40,781 nt of DNA, from positions 1 to 40,781 of the forward strand of contig CALEVZ010000023.1 in NCBI GenBank assembly GCA_937924755.1, written 5' to 3'. The notes under the pieces were generated by a model. The model saw only the letters and a program-made list of their open reading frames with translations. It searched no databases and was not told the DNA's origin. Below are positions 1 to 8,042 of this stretch, piece by piece (the first letter of the stretch is position 1; each line of letters starts with the position of its first letter). A program made the translations under genes and the position numbers. This stretch comes from an uncultured bacterium. Its GTDB lineage: Bacteria > Acidobacteriota > Thermoanaerobaculia > Thermoanaerobaculales > Thermoanaerobaculaceae.

Positions 1-432
1 AAGCTTCGGGCCTGGCGCGAGCCTGGCGTGCGCTTTTGCGTGATCCGCGACAACGACGGTGCCGACTGTGCGGCGTTGAAGCGGCGCCTGGCTGATTTGT
101 GCGCGCAAAGCGGCCGCGGCCACACCCTCGTGCGCATCGCCTGCCAGGAGCTGGAGGCGTGGTACTTCGGCGCGCCGGACGCACTGGCGGATGCCTTTGG
201 CGATGAGCGGCTGCGCCAGATCGCGGCGCGGGCGCGCTTCCGTGACCCCGACGCCATTGCCCGGCCGGCCGCCGCGTTGGCCGAGCTGGTGTTTGAGTTT
301 CAAAAGGTCTCCGGCGCGCGGCGCATGGCGGGGGCGCTGTCACGCGAGAACCGCTCGCAGAGCTTTCAGCTCTTGATGGCAGGGATCGACCGCTTGTACA
401 AACCATTTGGCGAGTCGGCGCGAGAGAACTGA
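1..432 (+). CDS. DUF4276 family protein, 3' part (5' end outside window)
   Basis: The frame is open from the first base and stops at TGA 430-432, so the start lies upstream and 143 codons are visible. The segment has the DUF4276 signature: an RDND acidic stretch followed by a Cys, a CQELEAWYFG block, FRDPD, and a C-terminal block ending SFQLLMAGIDRL. DUF4276 proteins are usually about 200 residues. They have a TOPRIM-like fold and are commonly encoded just downstream of an AAA/SMC-like ATPase in defence islands; that partner would lie left of this window (inference). The acidic RDND residues fit a metal-binding TOPRIM site. Substrate is unknown. It shares strand and island with the ATPase that follows 350 bases later, but that ATPase appears to have its own promoter. 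Confidence 0.8.
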   Translation, partial: KLRAWREPGVRFCVIRDNDGADCAALKRRLADLCAQSGRGHTLVRIACQELEAWYFGAPDALADAFGDERLRQIAARARFRDPDAIARPAAALAELVFEFQKVSGARRMAGALSRENRSQSFQLLMAGIDRLYKPFGESAREN

Positions 433-712
<280 letters not shown>

Positions 713-763
713 TGTCCTTCGTGAGAGGACACCTTGCGATCGATGCGTCCTTGACAGAAGGAC
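713..763. promoter_or_regulatory. Tandem 17-bp palindromes, candidate operator pair
   Basis: Two inverted repeats of the same design occur in tandem. The first is GTCCTT-N5-GAGGAC at 714-730 (extended by a T/A pair to 713-731, one mismatch between arms). The second is GTCCTT-N5-AAGGAC at 747-763, with perfect arms. Their centres are 33 bp apart, about three helical turns, so two dimers would bind the same face of the DNA. The second copy covers the -35 hexamer of the promoter for the ATPase gene. This layout fits a repressor site. The regulator is not identifiable from the window. Confidence 0.55.
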
Positions 764-780
764 ACACGGGAGCCTATCCT
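751..780 (+). promoter_or_regulatory. Promoter of the AAA ATPase gene
   Basis: A consensus -35 box TTGACA (751-756) is followed after 18 bases by TATCCT (775-780, four of six consensus positions). The expected transcription start is about 787, exactly at the proposed GTG start codon, so the transcript would be leaderless. A GGGAG at 768-772 is too far (14 bases) to be a typical ribosome binding site for that codon. The -35 box lies inside the second palindrome. Confidence 0.55.
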
Positions 781-786
781 TGGCCC

Positions 787-2112
787 GTGCCGCTCCACCC
801 GATTCTCGCCGAGACGCTGCGGATGGCGCTCGAACCGTCGGAACCCACCCGCCGGACCCGGCGCGATGCCCGTCTCCCGGCGGTGCCCGGCAAGGTGCAC
901 TCGGTGATCGGCATGCGCCGTTCGGGCAAGACCACGTTTCTCCGCCAGCTCCTGGAGGAGCGGCGCGCGACCCTGCCGCCCGAGCGCGCGATCTTGATCG
1001 GGTTCGACGACGACCGGCTGGCCGGCATCGAGGCGGACCAGCTCGCGCTCCTTCTCGAGGAGTACTTTCGCATTCACCCCGAGCTGCGCGCACGCGAGCC
1101 GGTCCACTGGTTCCTCGACGAGATCCAGCTGGTCCCCGGCTGGGAGCGCTTCTGCCGCCGGGTGCTGGATACCGAGCGAGTCGAACTGGTGGTGTCGGGC
1201 TCGTCGGCGCGGCTGCTCTCGCGCGAGGTGCACACCGCCCTGCGTGGTCGCAGCATGGCCACGGTCATCCGCCCGTTCAGCTTCCGCGAGTTCCTGCGCC
1301 ACCGCGGCGAGGAGCCGGCACCGGGCGGTTTGCGCCCGACGGCCGTCGAGCGGTCACTGGTCGAGAAGCGCTTCCGGGAGTTCCTGGTCGAGGGCGGCTT
1401 TCCGGAGGTGCAGGGCCTTCCCGCCGCCGTGCGCATCGAGCTGCTCCAGGGCTATGTGGACACGGTGCTCTTTCGCGACGTGGTCGAGCGCTACAAGGTG
1501 TCGCAGGTGGAGGCGCTGCGCTGGCTGGTGCGCCAGTGCCTGCGCAACCCGGCCGGGCACTTGAGCGCGCATCGACTGTACCGCGATCTGCGCTCGCAGG
1601 GGTATGGCGTGGCCAAGGACACTGTGCACGCCCTGCTCGGGCACTTGACCGATGCCTTTCTGATCTCCGCCCTGTCGATCGCCACCGACTCCGAACGCCA
1701 GCGCCACGCCAACCCGCGCAAGATCTATCCCGCCGATCCGGGACTGATCCGCGCTTTCGATTGGAGCGGCCGCGCAAATCTCGGCCATGCTCTCGAAACG
1801 GCGGTCCTCAACGAGCTGGAGCGGCGCGGCGCCGAGGTGGGCTACGCGAAGACCGCCGAGGGCCTTGAGGTGGACTTCCTCGCCCGCCATCCGGCGGGCG
1901 GCGAGGAGCTGATCCAGGTGTGTGCGGAGGTTTCGGATCCGGCGACCCTCGAGCGTGAATTGCGAGGACTCCAGGCTGCCGGCAGGGAACACCCTCGCGC
2001 CGCCAAGCGCCTGCTCGCGCTCGATCGCGATGCCCTGCCGCATGCCGCGCCGCCGGGTGTCGAGGTCCAGCCGGCGTATGAATGGCTACTGACGCCACCC
2101 CAGGCGGACTGA
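787..2112 (+). CDS. ATP-binding protein, AAA_14 plus DUF4143
   Basis: The product is 441 residues. The N-terminal AAA_14 ATPase domain has Walker A GMRRSGKTT (residues 42-50) and Walker B WFLDEIQ with D111/E112. The SGSSARLLS and LRGR blocks that follow are typical of the family. The C-terminal DUF4143 region ends with a PD-(D/E)XK-like arrangement: E361-V-D363 followed by an LIQV strand. The family is common in defence islands and toxin-antitoxin-like loci; its biochemical role is not established. GTG at 787 is preferred because it matches the expected transcription start of the promoter; an in-frame GTG at 721 would lie within the operator. The gene ends 19 bases before a second start codon that opens the broken DUF499-like remnant. 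This suggests the original partner of this ATPase was the DUF499 gene now displaced to 10492. Confidence 0.82.
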   Translation: MPLHPILAETLRMALEPSEPTRRTRRDARLPAVPGKVHSVIGMRRSGKTTFLRQLLEERRATLPPERAILIGFDDDRLAGIEADQLALLLEEYFRIHPELRAREPVHWFLDEIQLVPGWERFCRRVLDTERVELVVSGSSARLLSREVHTALRGRSMATVIRPFSFREFLRHRGEEPAPGGLRPTAVERSLVEKRFREFLVEGGFPEVQGLPAAVRIELLQGYVDTVLFRDVVERYKVSQVEALRWLVRQCLRNPAGHLSAHRLYRDLRSQGYGVAKDTVHALLGHLTDAFLISALSIATDSERQRHANPRKIYPADPGLIRAFDWSGRANLGHALETAVLNELERRGAEVGYAKTAEGLEVDFLARHPAGGEELIQVCAEVSDPATLERELRGLQAAGREHPRAAKRLLALDRDALPHAAPPGVEVQPAYEWLLTPPQAD

Positions 2113-2130
2113 AACGGGAGGATCGAACGA

Positions 2131-2177
2131 CATGGCCCTCACCAATCACGAACGCGTCGGCAAAGCGCTGGAGCTGC
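2131..2177 (+). repeat. 47-bp direct repeat, left copy
   Basis: This 47-base stretch is identical to 10491-10537. Both copies begin with CATGG, where the ATG is a start codon, and encode the first 15 residues of the Swt1/DUF499 protein. Sequence on either side differs between the copies. The pair brackets the entire Cmr-CARF cassette. Confidence 0.95.
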
Positions 2178-2266
2178 GTGGGGGCCGGCTTGCACCCTGC
2201 GTGGAGCGCGAGCTGGCCCGCCACTGCCGCGACGGCGCACGGATCGAGAGCCTGTCGTACAATTGA
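2132..2266 (+). pseudogene. Truncated, chimeric 5' remnant of a DUF499/Swt1-HEPN gene
   Basis: A 44-codon frame starts at ATG 2132 behind GGGAGG (2116-2121) and stops at TGA 2264-2266. Its first 15 residues ([15 protein letters not shown]) are identical at DNA level to the intact DUF499 gene at 10492. The next residues (RLAPCVEREL) still align with the intact protein ([10 protein letters not shown]), but the DNA has diverged, so this half derives from a different paralogue. The frame then degenerates and stops, where the intact protein continues for 1118 residues. I read it as a chimera left by recombination between two DUF499 5' ends, probably non-functional. It could still be translated because it keeps a ribosome binding site. 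Confidence 0.7.
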
Positions 2267-2323
2267 TTCCTCGGAGCTGGCGCGGAATCGTTTGGCTTGC
2301 GATGGAGAGCGGCAGTCGTCACA

Positions 2324-2345
2324 CCGAACAGGTTGCTCTGTTCGG
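2324..2345. promoter_or_regulatory. Perfect inverted repeat just upstream of cmr1
   Basis: Arms CCGAACAG (2324-2331) and CTGTTCGG (2338-2345) are perfectly complementary over 8 bp and separated by six bases. The repeat ends 12 bases before the cmr1 start codon and directly abuts the GGGGAGG ribosome binding site (2344-2351). It could be a repressor operator at the Cmr promoter or an RNA hairpin affecting ribosome access. The best -10 box I see upstream is TACAAT (2258-2263), without a good -35. Confidence 0.5.
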
Positions 2346-2357
2346 GGGAGGCGAAGG

Positions 2358-3869
2358 ATGAGCCAACCGGCCAGGAATAGCGCTCCGGGTGCGGGGACAC
2401 AGGCCCCCAGCACACCGCGAGCCCCGTCGTACGAGCAGCTTCCGGCCGCGAAGATGCGCGCGGCGCGCGGCGGCCCGGAGGTTCGGGAGATCAGCGTTCA
2501 CCTCGAGGTGGTCACGCCGATCCTCGGCGGCGGTATCCAGACGCGAGCGGTCGACGAGGTCGATCTCATTCGGGCCGCCACGGTGCGTGGGCACCTGCGG
2601 TTCTGGTGGCGGGCGCTGTACGCGCATCGGTTTGCAAACGCGAAGGCGTTGTACGAACGCGAGAGCCAGGTCTGGGGGCGGGCGGCGACGGATGGGGGCG
2701 GTCGTTCTGCCGTCGAGATCCGCATCGACGTCGCGAAGACCGGCGCGATCGACGGGAGCGACATCCGGCTCTACGACTCGAAGGACGGCAAGGCGACGCC
2801 GGGTGCCTACGCGCTCTGGCCCGCGCGCGCAGAGAAGAAGACGGGCGCGGTGCCAGCGCCTCGCCGCCTGCCCGGCACGCAGTTCCGGCTCACGGTGAAG
2901 GTCGCCGGTAGTGCCGCGGATGAAGCCGAGGTCAAGAACGCCCTGCGCGCGTGGATTCTCTTCGGCGGCTTGGGCGGTCGTACGCGGCGCGGACTTGGGA
3001 GCCTCAGGGTAATAGAAGATCCCAGCTCGTGGTTGCCGTCCAAGGCGACGCGCGACGCCATCAAGGTCCTCTTCGGGTGCGACGTCCTCGCCTCGCCGGT
3101 GAACGCACCCGGCGATACGCCATGGCTCGGTGGCGCCGCGCTCCAGGTCGGCACGGCCGGCGCCGACGCGATGCAGGCGTGGATGACGGCGCTCGATTGG
3201 CTCAAGGAGTTCCGGCAGGGCACGGACGGCAGGCCCGGCGATCGCGCGCGAGAGCCGGGCACCGGCAAGCCGCCGCCCCAGCGGCCGTCGATCTCCAACT
3301 GGCCGGAGGGCGACAAGGTCCGCCGGCTCTCATTGCCAAAGGAGGGACTCCAGTGGGCTCACGACCCACGACACAACGGTACGCCTGCGTGGCCCCGGAC
3401 TGGATTCGGCCTCCCCATCATCGGGCAGTTTCAGCAGCAGAGCCGGATAGCGCGGCCGGGCTGGAAGAAGGGCGACAAGAAACCCAAGAATCTCTACTGG
3501 GACGAGCTTTCTTCCTCCCATCCGAACTACGGCACTGAACCGGCGGGGTTCGAGCTCCGCTGGCGATCCCCGAAGAGGGATCGGCCAGGCGAGTTTGAGG
3601 AGCACGACCGCCTCGCGAGCCCGCTCATCGTGAAGGCGCTGCCCCTCGCCGACGGTACCTTCGTGCCGTGTGCGCTCTGGCTGAACCGCGCCTACCCGGC
3701 AGGAGAGGTCATCCTCCGCGACGTGGACAACTCGCAAGCGCCGTTCGATCAACTTGTCGCCCCCGGCGACACGCCACAGTTCTCGGCTCTCAAGAACAAG
3801 CAGAGCCTCCGCCAGGCGTTCCTCGACTGGCTGCAGGCCAGGTACCACACGACGGTGGTGGCCCCATGA
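2358..3869 (+). CDS. cmr1: Type III-B CRISPR RAMP protein Cmr1
   Basis: Cmr1 caps the target-binding end of the type III-B (Cmr) complex and helps recognise the 3' part of the target RNA. The 503-residue product has the family hallmarks: a strand ending VTPILGGG near residue 56, the RGHLRFWWRALY block near residues 76-88, and a Gly/Arg-rich RAMP loop GLGGRTRRGLGS near 204-215. ATG 2358 is chosen because a GGGGAGG ribosome binding site sits just upstream and the conserved core begins about 45 residues later. The open frame extends further upstream, but only through the remnant and inverted-repeat region. It overlaps cas10 by four bases (ATGA). Confidence 0.93.
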   Translation: MSQPARNSAPGAGTQAPSTPRAPSYEQLPAAKMRAARGGPEVREISVHLEVVTPILGGGIQTRAVDEVDLIRAATVRGHLRFWWRALYAHRFANAKALYERESQVWGRAATDGGGRSAVEIRIDVAKTGAIDGSDIRLYDSKDGKATPGAYALWPARAEKKTGAVPAPRRLPGTQFRLTVKVAGSAADEAEVKNALRAWILFGGLGGRTRRGLGSLRVIEDPSSWLPSKATRDAIKVLFGCDVLASPVNAPGDTPWLGGAALQVGTAGADAMQAWMTALDWLKEFRQGTDGRPGDRAREPGTGKPPPQRPSISNWPEGDKVRRLSLPKEGLQWAHDPRHNGTPAWPRTGFGLPIIGQFQQQSRIARPGWKKGDKKPKNLYWDELSSSHPNYGTEPAGFELRWRSPKRDRPGEFEEHDRLASPLIVKALPLADGTFVPCALWLNRAYPAGEVILRDVDNSQAPFDQLVAPGDTPQFSALKNKQSLRQAFLDWLQARYHTTVVAP

Positions 3870-5650
3870 CCGCTCACCTGCTCCTGGTCACGCTCGGACC
3901 CGTCCAGGACTTCATCGCCCAGGCGCGCCGGACGCGTGACCTATGGTACGGGAGCCACCTTCTCTCCGAGCTCGGCCGTGCGGCCGCGCGCGCTCTCGCC
4001 GACGGCGGTGCGGAGCTCATCTTCCCGTCGCTCCAGGCAGGAAGCGTAGAGCTCCAGCCTTGCCCTGCCCCGCTGCGCCCCGATGGAACGCTACCTCGGA
4101 ACGTGGCGAACAAGCTCCTCGCCGAAGTCCCCTCGGGGGTCGATCCGCAAGAGCTGGCGCGCGCCGTGCGCGAGGCGGTCACGCGGTACTGGCGCGAAGA
4201 TCTTGCGGCACCCGTCAAGGCAAAATGTGCAGGCCTCCTTGCCTCCGGTGTCGATGACGTGTGGATCGAGCAGGTGGACACCTTCCTCGAGTTTGCGGCG
4301 AGCTGGTTGCCCATCACGGACTACGCCGAAACCCGCCGGCGGCTCGAGCACGCCATCGGCGCGCGCAAGATGCTGCGCGATTTCTGCGTGTGGACGAAGG
4401 GGCGGGGTGCCGTGCCGAAGTCGAGCCTCGACGGCGCGCACGAGACGGTGCTGCGGCCGCCGGACAGCCGCGATGCCAGTCTCGTGCGCAAATACCGCAT
4501 CGCCGATGGTGAGCAGCTCGATGCCATTGGGCTCGTCAAGCGCTGCGGGGGCGAGCCCGATCAGTTCGTGCCAGTCGTCAACGTCGCGCTCGCGTCGTGG
4601 GTGGATCTCGCAAGCCGCGTGGCCCCGTCGGAGCTCGATGGGCTCCGTGCCGCGTGCCGCGAGGCCGGCGTCTCGCGTGTCGAGCGAAGGGATCTGCCGT
4701 GTGCGGCACCGTTCCTTTTCGACGCCAGCGTCCTGCTCCCGAGCCGCTGGCGTTCGGTCTTCGAGGAGCAAGGACTGCCCGGCGACCCGGAGTCGTGGGG
4801 CCGCCGGCACGTCGGGCCGGTCCTCGACAAGCTTTCGGAGCCGTATCCCTACGTGGCGTGTCTGGTCGCCGACGGCGACCACATGGGGCGCGCGATCGAC
4901 CGACTGGGCTCCGCAGAGGAGCACCGCGCGTTCTCCGGGGCGCTCGCGCGGTTTGCCGGCGAGGCGCGCAACGTCGTCGAGCAAAAGCATCGCGGCGCCC
5001 TCGTCTACGCGGGCGGCGACGACGTGCTCGCGTTTCTCCCGCTTCCGGAAGCCCTCTCGTGCGCGGACGACCTCCGCAAGGGCTTCGCCGACGCGATGGC
5101 CTCCGCCTGCCAGTCGATCGCGGCCGCAGAGCGTCCGACGCTCTCGGTCGGCCTCGGGATCGGGCACCTCATGGAGAGCATGGGCGACCTGCTCGCGCTC
5201 GGGCGACAGGCAGAACGCGAGGCCAAGCGCGACCGCAACGCGCTCGCGGTGCTTGTGGACAAACGCTCGGGTGGCACCCGATCCTGGCGTGCATCGTGGA
5301 GCGACGATCCTGCCCGGGTGCTGCGCCATGCGACCGCGCTGCTGCAAGACCGCCTGTCCTCGCGCAAGGTCTACGAGATCGCGAGCACGCTGGCGCGCCT
5401 GCCGGGGCCCGGCGAGACGGCCGAACAGGGATGGGCACGTCTGCTCGCGCTGGAGGTCAGACGCTCGCTTGCTCGTGTTGAGGGCGGCCCCGTGAGCCCG
5501 CAGGAGGCCGGCCTCGAGCTCGACGAGGGCGCCGGCTATGCGGCGCTGCACGACCGCGTTCGCAGTTGGGTGGCACTCATGCTCATCGCCCGCACGTTCG
5601 CGCAGGCGACGCCTTGCGAGCGGCGGCGCGGGGAGGAGGTAGCGGCATGA
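3866..5650 (+). CDS. cas10: Cas10/Cmr2, HD-less large subunit with cyclase motif
   Basis: Cas10 is the large subunit of the type III effector complex. When target RNA is bound, its palm domain makes cyclic oligoadenylates from ATP. The 594-residue product opens directly with the Cmr2 palm motif (GPVQDFIAQARRTRDLWYGS, from residue 11), so there is no room for an N-terminal HD nuclease domain. The second palm domain has VADGDHMG followed by the catalytic G383-G-D-D386 motif in YAGGDDVL, so cyclase activity is expected while HD-dependent DNA cleavage is not. ATG 3866 overlaps the cmr1 stop (ATGA), and the stop overlaps the cmr3 start the same way. Function in this organism is inferred from the family. 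Confidence 0.93.
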   Translation: MTAHLLLVTLGPVQDFIAQARRTRDLWYGSHLLSELGRAAARALADGGAELIFPSLQAGSVELQPCPAPLRPDGTLPRNVANKLLAEVPSGVDPQELARAVREAVTRYWREDLAAPVKAKCAGLLASGVDDVWIEQVDTFLEFAASWLPITDYAETRRRLEHAIGARKMLRDFCVWTKGRGAVPKSSLDGAHETVLRPPDSRDASLVRKYRIADGEQLDAIGLVKRCGGEPDQFVPVVNVALASWVDLASRVAPSELDGLRAACREAGVSRVERRDLPCAAPFLFDASVLLPSRWRSVFEEQGLPGDPESWGRRHVGPVLDKLSEPYPYVACLVADGDHMGRAIDRLGSAEEHRAFSGALARFAGEARNVVEQKHRGALVYAGGDDVLAFLPLPEALSCADDLRKGFADAMASACQSIAAAERPTLSVGLGIGHLMESMGDLLALGRQAEREAKRDRNALAVLVDKRSGGTRSWRASWSDDPARVLRHATALLQDRLSSRKVYEIASTLARLPGPGETAEQGWARLLALEVRRSLARVEGGPVSPQEAGLELDEGAGYAALHDRVRSWVALMLIARTFAQATPCERRRGEEVAA

Positions 5651-6813
5651 CGACCACCGCCCGTCTGGCTCTCGTCCCGCGGGACGGCCTCTTTTGCATG
5701 GACGGCAGGGGCTGGCATACCAGCGCCTCCGGTCGCGGACACGGACTCGACTGGCCGTGGCCGTCCACGATCCTTGGCGCCCTGCGCACCGCCTGGGGAC
5801 GAGGCGAGGAGGCACGACGCGGCAGCCTTTTCAGTCGCGAGGATTGGAAGACGCATACCGCGCAAGTGCAGCTCGGACGCACCCTCGCCCTGCGTCGATC
5901 ACATGCAACGGAGTGGCGCTTCGAACACACCGTCTGGCCGGTCTCGGCGGACGCGATCTGGCTGGAGGGCCGGAAGGACGTATGTCGGCTCGATCCCGAA
6001 CCTGCCGACGTGCCCACCCTCGGACGGGACGACGACGGGGCGCGGGAGGGGCTCTGGCGCCCACGATTCCCCGCGGCGGGCAAGCCGCTGCCAGCCCCGC
6101 GACGGTGGCACTGCGAAGATTTCGTGACGTGGCTCGCTGGGCGATCGGTGCCGGCGCGGGGGCGCAGTGACGCTCTCGCGCCGGCCCGGCGGGTGCAGGT
6201 CCACGTGGGCATTCGCCCCGAGGAGCTCACGGCCGACGAAGGCGTTCTCTTTTCGCACGATGTCCTCGAAACGCTCGACCGCCAGATCGAATGGGCGATC
6301 GGCGCCGAGGTCACGGTCCCGAACGGCGTGTGCTCCAGCCTGGCGACGCTCGGCGCCGATGGTCGCCTCGCGCGCGTGGAACCCCTGCCCGCGGCGCTGT
6401 TCGAGCCTCCTCCACGGCTGCTCGAGGCGTTCCGGTCGTCAAGCTGGGGCCTGCGCCTCGTCGCGGTCACGCCCCTCTGTTTCGTGAAAGGCTGGTTGCC
6501 AGATGGCTTCGAGGAGCGGAACGGGAAGTACCGCGGCCGAGTGCCGGGGCTCGACAGCGACGTGGTCTTGCGTGCAGCTTTCGTTCCACGGCCGGTCCAC
6601 GTGTCGGGTTGGGACCTGGCGGCCGGTGCGCCCAAGCCGACCTCCCGCATGGTGGCGCCGGGAGCCGTCTATTTCTTCGAGCGGACCGACGGTAACCCCT
6701 TCGGCGAGGCCGAGGCCCGCGCGCTCTGGCTTGCGGCCCTCGGCACACGCACCGATGAGGGCTTCGGCCGTGTCGTCCCGGGACTCTGGAGCCCGGCAAG
6801 GAGCACGCCATGA
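5647..6813 (+). CDS. cmr3: Type III-B CRISPR RAMP protein Cmr3
   Basis: Cmr3 binds the 5' tag of the crRNA and bridges it to Cas10 at the foot of the Cmr complex. The 388-residue product begins with the family's N-terminal block (VPRDGLFCMDGRGW) and a WPWPSTILGALRTAWG segment near residues 37-52. It ends with a Gly-rich RAMP loop GTRTDEGFGRVVPG near residue 370. The start is fixed by the four-base overlap with cas10 at 5647-5650, and the stop overlaps the cmr4 start by four bases. Confidence 0.9.
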   Translation: MTTTARLALVPRDGLFCMDGRGWHTSASGRGHGLDWPWPSTILGALRTAWGRGEEARRGSLFSREDWKTHTAQVQLGRTLALRRSHATEWRFEHTVWPVSADAIWLEGRKDVCRLDPEPADVPTLGRDDDGAREGLWRPRFPAAGKPLPAPRRWHCEDFVTWLAGRSVPARGRSDALAPARRVQVHVGIRPEELTADEGVLFSHDVLETLDRQIEWAIGAEVTVPNGVCSSLATLGADGRLARVEPLPAALFEPPPRLLEAFRSSSWGLRLVAVTPLCFVKGWLPDGFEERNGKYRGRVPGLDSDVVLRAAFVPRPVHVSGWDLAAGAPKPTSRMVAPGAVYFFERTDGNPFGEAEARALWLAALGTRTDEGFGRVVPGLWSPARSTP

Positions 6814-7673
6814 AGACGAGACCATTCCTCCTGCACGCGCTGTCTCCGCTGCACGCCGGCACCGGCCATGCGGCGGACGTCATCGACCTGCCGACCGCAC
6901 GCTACAAGGCCACGGGAATTCCGTTCCTGCCCGGCTCCTCGATCAAGGGCGTGCTGCGGGACGCGCGTCGCGCCAGTGATCGCGACAAGACGGAGGCCGT
7001 GTTCGGTCCCTCGGACGACCCGGCCGCGCACGCGGGAGCACTCGTCGTCGGAGACGCGCGCCTCTTGGCGCTGCCGGTGCGGAGCTTCCGCGGCACGTTC
7101 GCGTGGACCACATCGCCGCTCCTGCTCACGCTCGCCAAGCGTGACCTCGAGGAGGCCGCCCTCTCAACTCCCAGCATCACCGGTCGCGGTGCGCTGCTCG
7201 CTCGAGGAAGCTGCTGCGTCCATCAGGACCGGCTGTACCTCGAGGACCTCGATCTGCCCGCAGCTGAGTCGGACGAAGCGACGGCCTGGGCGCAGAAACT
7301 CGCGCCGCTCGCGTCGCCCGGCGACGACATCTTCACGAAGCGCTTCGCCCTCGTCGACGATGACACGATGGCGTTTCTGTGGGAGACAGCGACCCAGGTC
7401 GACGCGCGCGTCCGCCTGGACGAGAAGACGCGCACCGTCGCGCCCGGCGCGCTCTGGCTCGAGGAGAGCCTGCCCCCCGAGACCCTGCTCATCGGCATCC
7501 TCGCGGCGGATCGAAGCCGTCGGCGCGGCGAGGAAATGTCCCCCGACGACGTCCTGGGCTTCGCGCTCGCCGGCGAGGAGGTCCTTCAGTTCGGTGGTAA
7601 GGCCACCACCGGGCACGGCCGGTGCCGGATCATCCCCATCATGCAAGAGGAAGCAGGTCATGGCGAACGCTGA
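6810..7673 (+). CDS. cmr4: Type III-B backbone RAMP and target RNase Cmr4
   Basis: Cmr4 forms the helical backbone of the Cmr complex and cleaves bound target RNA at 6-nucleotide intervals. The 287-residue product shows the canonical pattern: SPLHAGTG (12-19), VIDLPTARY (24-32), GIPFLPGSSIKGVLR (from residue 36), and the C-terminal Gly-rich loop GGKATTGHGR. D26 in the IDLP motif aligns with the catalytic Asp known from Cmr4 of other organisms, so target RNA cleavage is expected to be intact (inference from family). The start is set by the ATGA overlap with cmr3. The end overlaps cmr5 by 14 bases. Confidence 0.94.
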   Translation: MKTRPFLLHALSPLHAGTGHAADVIDLPTARYKATGIPFLPGSSIKGVLRDARRASDRDKTEAVFGPSDDPAAHAGALVVGDARLLALPVRSFRGTFAWTTSPLLLTLAKRDLEEAALSTPSITGRGALLARGSCCVHQDRLYLEDLDLPAAESDEATAWAQKLAPLASPGDDIFTKRFALVDDDTMAFLWETATQVDARVRLDEKTRTVAPGALWLEESLPPETLLIGILAADRSRRRGEEMSPDDVLGFALAGEEVLQFGGKATTGHGRCRIIPIMQEEAGHGER

Positions 7674-8040
7674 CACTCCCCAGAAGCCCCTTCTGCGCGA
7701 CCAGCGGCGTGCGCTCCACGCCTACGAGTCGGTCGGCGCGGTGCCGAAAGAACATTGGAAGGACTACACGATCGCGGTCAACGACCTCGGCGCCAACATC
7801 CTGCGCAGCGGCCTGTGCGCGGCCATCGCCGCCGTGCAGCGCCTCGGCAACCGTGGCGACGTCCTGCTCGGGCATCTGGCGTCGGCTGGTGTCCCTGGCC
7901 TCGAGAACGCGAGCGCACGGGATTTCGCGGCGCACGTGCGTAAGCTCGACGCGGACGCCTACGTGATGGCCACCCGGGAGCTGCTCAGGGTCGCGGCGTG
8001 GCTCAAGCGCGCGGCGCAGGCGACGTTCGAGGAGATGTAA
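7660..8040 (+). CDS. cmr5: Type III-B small subunit Cmr5
   Basis: Cmr5 is the small alpha-helical subunit that forms the minor filament of the Cmr complex beside Cmr4. The 126-residue product is helix-rich with the usual alternation of Ala/Leu and basic residues. Its segments LRSGLCAAIAAVQRL and VMATRELLRVAAWLKRAA match the family's conserved helices. ATG 7660 lies within the 3' end of cmr4, behind AGAGGAAGCAGG. Start and identity are supported by position between cmr4 and cmr6 and by length. Confidence 0.88.
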   Translation: MANADTPQKPLLRDQRRALHAYESVGAVPKEHWKDYTIAVNDLGANILRSGLCAAIAAVQRLGNRGDVLLGHLASAGVPGLENASARDFAAHVRKLDADAYVMATRELLRVAAWLKRAAQATFEEM

Positions 8041-8042
8041 CG

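Noticed and set aside
2082-2357. Longer N-terminus for Cmr1 from the upstream start
   Set aside because: That extension runs through the ATPase end, the 47-bp repeat and the inverted repeat, and lacks the ribosome binding site seen before ATG 2358.
4091-5815. 574-codon open frame on the - strand
   Set aside because: It is antisense to cas10 and the start of cmr3, both of which have clear motifs and coupled starts.
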